The notes below the pieces were generated by a model. The model searched no databases and was not told where the DNA came from. It was given only the letters and a program-made list of their open reading frames with translations. A stretch of DNA of 64,000 nucleotides from Mucilaginibacter gracilis (GTDB taxonomy: Bacteria; Bacteroidota; Bacteroidia; Sphingobacteriales; Sphingobacteriaceae): the NCBI RefSeq assembly GCF_003633615.1, contig NZ_RBKU01000001.1, forward strand, positions 558,001-622,000, in the 5' to 3' direction. Numbering within the stretch: the first letter of the stretch is position 1; each line of letters begins with the position of its first letter. Position numbers and translations under genes: made by a program. Shown here piece by piece: positions 26,194-33,374 of this stretch.

Positions 26194-28694
26194 GGTGCTT
26201 TAAATGGATTAACAGAAGGTTTTGCTGAGCCGAAAATAATATTGAATGCCTCCAGGCCAATGGAAAGGGAAACAAAAGCTCCGGTTTTATAATAATCCTG
26301 TGACTGGATAATTCCTTCAGTGAGCGTTAGCCGCTGGGACTTCCCAAAGTGGACGCCGCCTAACACGGCAATTCCGCTATAGATCTCCCAGCCGCCGCCT
26401 ACTAGAAGATTGCTGCCGGGCGCGCCATTAAATAGATAACCGGCATAGCCAAAAGGGATCATACCGTGCGGCAGGATGCGTTTGCTTTGCACATCCAATG
26501 GCACCGGGAAAACCTGGACACCCAGCGCCGGTGCCAGCCCTGTCCATGAGTTCGAATAAGTCGCTGTATTATTCGCTGGGTTCACTGCGTACGTCCGCCC
26601 CTTAAAGGAGCTGTAAGCCATGCCGGCCTTGATCCGGAAGCGGTATAATTTATCAAATGAGTAAGGAAAAAGGGCACCCTCTGAATTTAGGTTTTTTCCG
26701 GTCAGGTCATTGATCGGATAAGCGACCTGTGCCGTTCCATGACTCGGTACATTATGCGGTATCTCGGCGGTTAGGTAATCCGCATGCTGATCACGGGTCG
26801 TCTTTAGCGGCAATTTCAGCACACCATTGCCGTAAACGTTCTTGATGATACTGTTCATGACCGATGCTGTGGTCATGACCTCCACGTAAAATAGTTTAAC
26901 GGCACTCAGATTGTATTTGGCAGGGGCTTCCGGACCGTTGACAACGCTGTCTTTTTCTGCGGGGGAAAGAAGCTCTGGTAATGCTTTGGTGCCCAGCTCA
27001 CCGGAGAACGCGTCGAGCTCTGTTGCCGAGGCGATGTAGGTGATAACCGGTTTGGTTGCAAACTTGTCTTTTTCGTCTGTATTCTCTGCCAGCAGGTGCA
27101 TCTGTTGCCGTTCATTGATCTGGAGTATAGGTGCCCTGCCCATTACATGATAATCGTTCAGTTTATCATGGTGTTTCATATAAGCATAATTTTCCAGGTT
27201 GGGTCTTAGCCAATGACCGTTATTGTTTACACTGTTACCGACCTGTGAATTGGCAAAGACGAGGCCATCATAAAGCAGCGAGTCGCTTAGCACGGAGGGA
27301 GGATTCAGCTTGCCCAGGAGATTATTGGCTGTCAGCTTGTCTTTAGCAGCTTTAATGCTTTTTCGTAGCGCTGTGATCTCAACGTTTTTGGCTTTGATCG
27401 CGGCTTCCACTCCCTGGTAGGTATTCAAGAACGCTGCCGACCCACCGGCTTGGCAGCAACTTGTAAGCGTTCCTTTAGAAATATTCTCTAGGACGACAAG
27501 CTGCTTAGCAAGGTCAGTGGAATCGATTTGAGCCACCTGCAGGTCCGCATTGCACTGGGCCAGGTCTTTTTGAACATCTGTTAAAGCTGCCGAATAAGCT
27601 GGGTTTGCCGAGATAACCTGCCCATTGGTCAGCCAGGCATACTGCATCAGGAATGCAAATGCCCGGTCACCAGCAAAGATATCGGTCGTTTTTTTGAGCA
27701 AAGCAATATTTTTATACAACAGCATCAGTTTACGCGTTGGCAGCCACTCCCGGTACTGCCTTAAAACTTCTGGAGACTGCCCCTGCGGCAGTTTGATATA
27801 GGCTAAAAAGTGGTCAATGTCTGCTTGCGTAACGCCCAATGTCGCATCCTGCAACAGTGGTTTAAACGCGATCAGATCCGCTACGTCAGTTTCAAATGTT
27901 TTGAGGTCATAAGCGGACATCTTGCGCAGGTCAGGTAGGAATGGTCTTGCATCCTCGGTGATCCGGTCGTAAATATCTTCCGACATACGCAACTGATAAT
28001 TGTATTTCACAGGGCCTTCCTTGAAATTATTGAAGCGGATTGTGTCCGTGTAGGTCAGCCCGCAATCCTGGCAAGTGATCCTGGGCAGCTTGCGCACCTT
28101 ACGACAGGGGGTATTCAAAGGCAAGCCGTTATTATTCACCAGCTCGACCTCGAAATAAAAAGACGGGTAAAGAAGGTCGTCAAATACCGGAATGTTGATG
28201 AGGTCATAAATTGGTCGGCCAAAAGTACCGAAATCGATATCAGCATATTTATTGATCTTATTCGTAGCGTCAACCAGATCCACCTGTTTGGCCAGTACTT
28301 TCAAGTTTTCGGGTTTTGCCAGAAACCTTTGCAGTTCGACCGCTAGTTTTTTCTGGGTCATTTGCAGGGCGGCCTTGGCATGGGTGGATTTATCCAATCC
28401 CAGTGCCACAAGCACCTTTTCCATTGTTTTCGCGTCGTTTAGTTCCCCCAACTGGTTGATCGTGCTTATATAACGGTTGTAAAAAGCCAGTATTCGCTTT
28501 TGCCTTAGCTCTTCGCTGATCTTGACCACCACCCTGAAAGTGGTTTTATTGGTAATGACGTCCGGCGGAGCCGCGATCAGCTGCCCTTTTTCGTTAAACT
28601 CGATCCGAGCATATTTGTCATCCCCTTTAGTTACTTGCGCCAGAACATGAAGTGAAAGGGAAAAAGCGAAAAAAAACAGCAGGCAAGTTTTCAT
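26190..28694 (-). CDS. Secreted protein with helical middle and C-terminal outer-membrane barrel-like domain
   Basis: 834 residues with signal peptide (cleavage near VLAQ). The first third is mixed with CRKVRKLPRITCQDCG containing paired cysteines. Residues about 370-440 form a coiled coil (TDVQKDLAQCNADLQVAQ onward). The last about 170 residues have alternating hydrophobic strands typical of a beta-barrel (FRIKAGMAYSSFKGR, GMIPFGYAGYLFNG, LVGGGWEIYSGIAVLGGV), ending in SIGLEAFNIIFG. I do not recognise the family. Neighbours suggest an envelope complex with the lipoprotein and the membrane protein encoded around it. Confidence 0.65.
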   Translation of the reverse strand: MKTCLLFFFAFSLSLHVLAQVTKGDDKYARIEFNEKGQLIAAPPDVITNKTTFRVVVKISEELRQKRILAFYNRYISTINQLGELNDAKTMEKVLVALGLDKSTHAKAALQMTQKKLAVELQRFLAKPENLKVLAKQVDLVDATNKINKYADIDFGTFGRPIYDLINIPVFDDLLYPSFYFEVELVNNNGLPLNTPCRKVRKLPRITCQDCGLTYTDTIRFNNFKEGPVKYNYQLRMSEDIYDRITEDARPFLPDLRKMSAYDLKTFETDVADLIAFKPLLQDATLGVTQADIDHFLAYIKLPQGQSPEVLRQYREWLPTRKLMLLYKNIALLKKTTDIFAGDRAFAFLMQYAWLTNGQVISANPAYSAALTDVQKDLAQCNADLQVAQIDSTDLAKQLVVLENISKGTLTSCCQAGGSAAFLNTYQGVEAAIKAKNVEITALRKSIKAAKDKLTANNLLGKLNPPSVLSDSLLYDGLVFANSQVGNSVNNNGHWLRPNLENYAYMKHHDKLNDYHVMGRAPILQINERQQMHLLAENTDEKDKFATKPVITYIASATELDAFSGELGTKALPELLSPAEKDSVVNGPEAPAKYNLSAVKLFYVEVMTTASVMNSIIKNVYGNGVLKLPLKTTRDQHADYLTAEIPHNVPSHGTAQVAYPINDLTGKNLNSEGALFPYSFDKLYRFRIKAGMAYSSFKGRTYAVNPANNTATYSNSWTGLAPALGVQVFPVPLDVQSKRILPHGMIPFGYAGYLFNGAPGSNLLVGGGWEIYSGIAVLGGVHFGKSQRLTLTEGIIQSQDYYKTGAFVSLSIGLEAFNIIFGSAKPSVNPFKAP

Positions 28695-28747
28695 GTGATC
28701 AATGTCAGTTAGGTAATATCAGTTATTATTCAAGTTGAATTACGCCA

Positions 28748-30034
28748 CTATCGGCCAACGAGGCCGTCTTTCTTCGCCGCCTCTTGTTGTAATGCAAGTA
28801 GCTGTTTTTGCAGCTCCAGTTCGGTCTTCTTGTTTTGTACAGTAAAGGTCAGCAGCCTTGCCGGTATTGATATCAGCGCTTTTCCGATGCCGACAGGAAT
28901 GGCCGCAAACCCTTCGATCTCACTCGGCTTAGTGATCGAATTCTCGGTCAGAAGCCCCGACACAAACTTGGGCGCGTTGGCTCTTTTGACAAAGGAACTC
29001 CGCTTGACTTCTACTTTGATCAGACGAGAAGTATCGGGTATAGTGATCAGAAAATGATATTCCAGCCTGGCGTTCGCTTCTTCGTAGGCCAAAGTGTCGG
29101 GTTTCGCGATTTTCTCTGCCGGTTCTTGGGTTTTCGTATTTTTTTTCACGGCGTCGTCTTCCTGCTGGAGCATTTTCTCTTTTTTTGATGGCTCATCGTT
29201 CTCGGCATCATCTTTTTTTGCCTCCTCCGCTTTCGGTAAAATCTCACTCACCTCATTGGGCGCAGTTTTCGTGTCCTTACCTTCAAAGGCAGCAAGTATT
29301 TGCATGTTAATGGTACGCATTGGTCGGGTTAGTATTCCTGACACCGCTTTCATCTTACTCTTATCTATTGTCTTTTCGATCACTTCGTCAAAAAGAATGG
29401 AAAATGACGCGTCTACCGGCTCAGCGGTGCCGCCTGGAATATTGATCTTCCAGGGCATTGGATATAACCGCTTGGGAATTCCCGTCAAAGGCAGGTTAAA
29501 GGTCTTTTCAAAAGTAAGGTTCGTCGTCCCTTTTTTTTCTGTCAGGGATGCCCGCGGCGTACTGGCTAGCCCTTTGCCCTCCAGTAATTTAAGGGGGGCA
29601 TTGGCGATCTCATTCAAGATGCCCGCGATACGGTCATCTGTTGTGGTCTGAATGGAACTCAGTAAACCGTTAGTGTCTACCACGCATTTCATCTCATCAG
29701 CGGCAAATGCTGAAGCCTGATATTGTAAAGCGAGGCCATAATCGGTGTCAGGAACAATGCTTACCGTATTCACAAAATCAAGACCCAGCAACTCAGCTGA
29801 TTCTACTGTCTGTTCAGCTCCAAGCGTACCGACAACGCTGGCCGTCACCGTTAACTGTAATGATGCCGCCGGTAGATAATAAACCAGGTCTGCAGGGCAC
29901 ACCGAATTTTCGGCCAGCAAATCGCTTTTAAAGATCGCCCCGCCGGTAACGAAATTTCCAATGATATAAATCAATAACACGGCACCGATCAGAATCAGCG
30001 GGACGTAAACCCATGGACTGGTTGTATCTATCAT
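28748..30034 (-). CDS. Membrane-anchored protein with charged linker, unknown function
   Basis: 428 residues. One N-terminal transmembrane helix (about 11-29, VPLILIGAVLLIYIIGNFV) anchors a periplasmic or cytosolic beta-rich part that starts YYLPAASLQLTVTASV, which resembles DUF4831-type domains only loosely. Residues about 270-310 are a very acidic and lysine-rich linker (AKKDDAENDEPSKKEK). The C-terminal third resumes beta-rich sequence and ends in a coiled coil (TELELQKQLLALQQEAAKK). It lies 53 bp downstream-side of the barrel-like gene's start and is followed in the transcript by it. No enzymatic motif. Confidence 0.55.
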   Translation of the reverse strand: MIDTTSPWVYVPLILIGAVLLIYIIGNFVTGGAIFKSDLLAENSVCPADLVYYLPAASLQLTVTASVVGTLGAEQTVESAELLGLDFVNTVSIVPDTDYGLALQYQASAFAADEMKCVVDTNGLLSSIQTTTDDRIAGILNEIANAPLKLLEGKGLASTPRASLTEKKGTTNLTFEKTFNLPLTGIPKRLYPMPWKINIPGGTAEPVDASFSILFDEVIEKTIDKSKMKAVSGILTRPMRTINMQILAAFEGKDTKTAPNEVSEILPKAEEAKKDDAENDEPSKKEKMLQQEDDAVKKNTKTQEPAEKIAKPDTLAYEEANARLEYHFLITIPDTSRLIKVEVKRSSFVKRANAPKFVSGLLTENSITKPSEIEGFAAIPVGIGKALISIPARLLTFTVQNKKTELELQKQLLALQQEAAKKDGLVGR

Positions 30035-30045
30035 CTCATTAATAT

Positions 30046-30999
30046 TTATTGTTGTACGGAAAGCAGCAATGTTTTGCCCTGGCCAAGGAGGTCACAGCAA
30101 CATCTGTCGCCAAAAAAATTATCACTCACGAGGTAAAGCTTCTTATCCTGTATAGCCATACCTTCCAGGTTATTGTTAAAACCAGGATAACCTGTGGCTA
30201 CCTTGGTGCTTAAGTCTTTGTATAATATTTTGTTGGCATCGATTGCAGAGGCAGGTATTTTAGTATAGTCGCTGGCGGCGATAGCATCAACCCCATACTT
30301 GCTTTTGCTGGGTTCGGCCCGGTCATAATAGGATCGCAGGCAGTAAAGAATTTTACCGGCAGGGTCAAAATAGATATCGGAATAACGGGTATTCCCTTCC
30401 GGTGCTTTATTCAGTTTTTCCTGGTCAACCAAAATATTCCGGAGATATTTCAGGGAAATTGAGCCCGCGTCAATAACGATACGGAAAACCCGGATTTCAC
30501 TTTGAAAGTCTTTATTTCTTTCCTTAAGCAGGTAACATATCCCGTTTTCTTCATCAACTGCAATACCTTCCAGTCCAAAATCCCCGGTGTCTTTCCCAAG
30601 TCGTTTTTCCTGATCGGTAGATACGGTCGTCAGCTTCCGGTTATGAAGGTCCATACTATAGATAGCCGGAGCATGTTCATCCGTAAGAAGCAAATGGCCT
30701 TTGTAAACGGCCATGCCCTCAATTTCCACCGGCTTGCCTTCCAGTATGCCCTGGTTCAGATCGATGACATCTGTTTTATTCCAATCCTTATCCAGCATCA
30801 GTATTAGCTTACATTTTTCCGCAGCCATGTAACGGTCACCTTTAAAGACCGCCATTGCCGAAATCTGAAGGGCCTGGCTGAAAACAGAATCTTTAAGATC
30901 GATCTTTTCGGGGGCTTGCTGGGCAAAAGACGATGACACGCCTGTTAGCAGTAACAGTACAACATGCGCGAGGAATAAAAAAGTAAAGGACTTTTTCAT
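30046..30999 (-). CDS. Secreted beta-propeller protein (esterase-like phytase/SdiA-regulated type)
   Basis: 317 residues with signal peptide (cleavage near SSFAQQ). Repeated blade-like segments include VEIEGMAVYKGHLLLTDE, FGLEGIAVDEENGICYLLK and NNLEGMAIQDKKLYLVSDN, the EG(M/I)A signature of the esterase-like-activity-of-phytase family. The C-terminal GDRCCCDLLGQGKTLLL is cysteine rich. Such proteins are secreted or periplasmic, and most have no proven activity. It is the first gene of the four-gene minus-strand unit (11 bp to the next), so it shares the function of that cluster. Confidence 0.7.
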   Translation of the reverse strand: MKKSFTFLFLAHVVLLLLTGVSSSFAQQAPEKIDLKDSVFSQALQISAMAVFKGDRYMAAEKCKLILMLDKDWNKTDVIDLNQGILEGKPVEIEGMAVYKGHLLLTDEHAPAIYSMDLHNRKLTTVSTDQEKRLGKDTGDFGLEGIAVDEENGICYLLKERNKDFQSEIRVFRIVIDAGSISLKYLRNILVDQEKLNKAPEGNTRYSDIYFDPAGKILYCLRSYYDRAEPSKSKYGVDAIAASDYTKIPASAIDANKILYKDLSTKVATGYPGFNNNLEGMAIQDKKLYLVSDNFFGDRCCCDLLGQGKTLLLSVQQ

Positions 31000-31603
31000 G
31001 CAATACGGGTTTAGGAGAACGTGATATTAAATAAGGCAGAGCAATATAATAACTATTTTTATTATTATTGACTAAATCAGAGCGTTTTGTGAAATATTTA
31101 TTTGATTCAATGCCTATTCAACAAATTGTGTCATAACTGCTCTGTTAAGCGATCGCTAATGACCGTATTACGGATCACTTAAACAGAAACAACGCCATTG
31201 TAACATCATCAATAATTTTCACTGTTAAATATTACGTGCTGGCAGAAGGGCATAAGATGACCATCAAAGGAGAATTAATCATCCTAAGGACTTAATATCG
31301 CGCTATGTGTAATACGGTTTGCAGCAGCTTTTACAAGATGTTAAGGCCAAGGTCAAAATAATCGAAGGGCGGCAGCTTACAGAATACCGCGTCGGAGCCG
31401 GTAAAAGCCTCAGTTAAAAAAATGCGGGGCATTGGTACTGCCGGTAGCGGCAGCTAGCTCGAAAGTTTTGCTTGTTGACGCTTTATCCGGTTTGCAGCTG
31501 AACACGGTAACCGCATGCACTTTTTGTACCAATTCCTGAGTTAGTAGTTTACTTACATTCTCTAACGAACAGGCAATGGCTATGGCCATATGGCTTATTG
31601 TTT
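31000..31603. other. Intergenic region with one decayed gene piece
   Basis: Apart from the NmrA-like remnant (31410-31589) no gene was found. The left part contains the promoter of the propeller gene, and the right part lies behind the four-helix membrane protein gene. Confidence 0.45.
31410..31589 (-). pseudogene. N-terminal remnant of an NmrA-like NAD(P)-binding protein
   Basis: 59 codons read SLENVSKLLTQELVQKVHAV and TVFSCKPDKA, close to the first beta-alpha-beta unit of NmrA-type atypical dehydrogenases (GxxGxxxxPLTQELV.KGH.VTV.SS). The glycine motif is already lost (GSLGN to CSLEN) and the frame stops after FFN. It is a decayed fragment. Confidence 0.5.
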
Positions 31604-32134
31604 TTATTTGGCAGCCTTGTAGAATTGCCAGGTGAGAAACACCAATGTAGCTAATTCTATATCCATTATCAGCCAGTCGTACCAGCTTAAATCTGAACTC
31701 TTAATGTAAAAGGAAATTATCGCAATGAAAGCAGGAAGGACAAAAGTAAAGAGGTCTACCATGAGCTGGATCTTCTTTTTTGGCACCCTGGTTCTGTCCT
31801 TTATAACGAATGATTCCCAGCTTTTAGTCGCGTCGATTGGTAAAACTGTTAACCGCTTATTCAATTCATCAATGAGTATATCCTTAATGAACGAATTGAT
31901 CTGCGTTATTTTTAGATCGTTTGCCAAATAAGTCCAACCCATTATGAGGCAGACGAATGGTAATACCAATAAGGTAACCGCCAATTTAGGATTACCCAAG
32001 GCAAAGGAGAAGACGGTTCCGATCGCAGCAAGCGTCAGATAAATCATCTGGTCCCGGAATTCGATCCTTTTATTTTGTTCGTCTTTTAATTTCTCGAATT
32101 CCTTTAAAATGAAATCAACACCTTGAAATGCCAT
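31604..32134 (-). CDS. Four-helix membrane protein, third gene of the PRTase/PNP operon
   Basis: 176 residues. After a charged N-terminal helix (about 8-26) there are two transmembrane helices (about 30-48 and 50-68), a cytosolic helical region (about 75-120) and two more (about 126-144 and 152-172). The layout resembles small membrane effectors or SLATT-like proteins of prokaryotic conflict systems, though no sequence family could be named. It starts 1 bp after the stop of the PNP gene. A pore-forming or membrane-perturbing effector role is inferred from context. Confidence 0.65.
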   Translation of the reverse strand: MAFQGVDFILKEFEKLKDEQNKRIEFRDQMIYLTLAAIGTVFSFALGNPKLAVTLLVLPFVCLIMGWTYLANDLKITQINSFIKDILIDELNKRLTVLPIDATKSWESFVIKDRTRVPKKKIQLMVDLFTFVLPAFIAIISFYIKSSDLSWYDWLIMDIELATLVFLTWQFYKAAK

Positions 32135-32135
32135 C

Positions 32136-33374
32136 TTAATCGAATATTTTTTTCTCTATTGCTTTCTTCACAAAATTGGCGCTGACGTAAGCGGCGAACT
32201 TCTTGGCTTTGTCGTTCTTTTTGCTGGATTTATCCATCACACATTTGATGAGGATAGCCTTTGTTCTATTATCGAATTTTTCAGCAGAGCGGGCGACTCC
32301 ATAACTTTCCATTTCCAAGGCCACCATCTTTCTATCAACAGTTTTGATATTGTCAGAAAAAAATCCTTTTTTGTCTACTACCATAGTGGAGCAAGCCATC
32401 GGATCTACCCTGGTACTGAATTGCTTATACAAGAATTTTTCGAATTCCTCTTTTTTCGTTTTTGATCGTTTGATCTTGGCAAAAATTTCCTTTACAATAT
32501 CCTTTTCCACGGGCTTAATACGTTCCAGGATCATTTCATCGATTTTAACATCAACGACCTCTTTTTCAAACCCGTCATCACTGATCTTTCCAGCCTGATA
32601 TAAATGTATTTTGTTAGGTATAATGATATCGCCGAATTCGGTTTTTTTCTCTCCCGCACAAACCCCTGGCATGATCAGATAGCGGGGATTAAACTTATAA
32701 ATACATTCCATGCTCAATATAGCGCTTTCAACCATTCCCATTTGTGCCTGGGATGTCGCTACTATCCTGTTTCCTTCGAAGACAAAGTAATAACCTACGT
32801 TCTTGCCAAAGTTGAACCGGTGCTGTTCTGTTATATTAAATGCGGATTTTACCTCTTCCATCTCATCGTAATACAGGGCCGTTAGGATCACAAAATCGAC
32901 ATCTGTCTTATCATTACTATCGCCTGCTGCAGAATTAGCTGGTTGTTGTTTGTTGATCTCCCTGATCGTTTGCGAGGGGAAATCAACACTTTTATTCTTA
33001 ACCGCCTGACGATAAAATTCATTTAGCACGTACACTTTACGCCCATCGATAATCTCCGGCCGTTTATTATTACTGGTTGTAACGAAATAATAATTACAGT
33101 GCTCATACTTTTTGCTCAGTTCCAAGCCCCATGCCTCACCGTGGTAATCCTTGTCTGGGTTCTTGGACTTCAGATCGCCCATGATGTGAACCAGCACATA
33201 TACATCGGTAGCCGGATCAAGATAATTCATCAAAGCGGTGAACTGCTCGATATTTGTCACCTGGATGGACGTTTCTTTTCCGATCCTTGAGATGTTGTTA
33301 AAAAACTCACTGTCATCTTTTTGAGCAAGTTTCTTCTCGTCGTGAAAATAAATTATAAGCGGGTCTTTTGTCAT
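32136..33374 (-). CDS. Receiver-like domain fused to nucleoside phosphorylase (PNP_UDP_1) domain
   Basis: 412 residues. Residues about 5-135 look like a degenerate receiver: LIIYFHDEKKL keeps the acidic pair of strand 1, but the strand-3 phospho-acceptor Asp position reads DVYVLVHIMGD, and the KPF position reads VYVLNEF. Residues about 158-405 are a nucleoside phosphorylase/MTAN fold: DFVILTALYYDEMEEV, YLIMPGVCAGEKKTEFGDIII, the VALEMESYGVA signature and KCVMDKSSKKND at the end. Receiver-PNP fusions occur as ATP-cleaving effectors (DtcC) in Detocs anti-phage systems. It overlaps the upstream gene by ATGA. Confidence 0.8.
   Translation of the reverse strand: MTKDPLIIYFHDEKKLAQKDDSEFFNNISRIGKETSIQVTNIEQFTALMNYLDPATDVYVLVHIMGDLKSKNPDKDYHGEAWGLELSKKYEHCNYYFVTTSNNKRPEIIDGRKVYVLNEFYRQAVKNKSVDFPSQTIREINKQQPANSAAGDSNDKTDVDFVILTALYYDEMEEVKSAFNITEQHRFNFGKNVGYYFVFEGNRIVATSQAQMGMVESAILSMECIYKFNPRYLIMPGVCAGEKKTEFGDIIIPNKIHLYQAGKISDDGFEKEVVDVKIDEMILERIKPVEKDIVKEIFAKIKRSKTKKEEFEKFLYKQFSTRVDPMACSTMVVDKKGFFSDNIKTVDRKMVALEMESYGVARSAEKFDNRTKAILIKCVMDKSSKKNDKAKKFAAYVSANFVKKAIEKKIFD

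Noticed and set aside
29094..29651. 185-codon open frame on the plus strand
   Set aside because: It is antisense to the anchored acidic-linker protein gene; its Ser/Phe-rich sequence is what the opposite strand of Lys/Glu/Asp codons gives.
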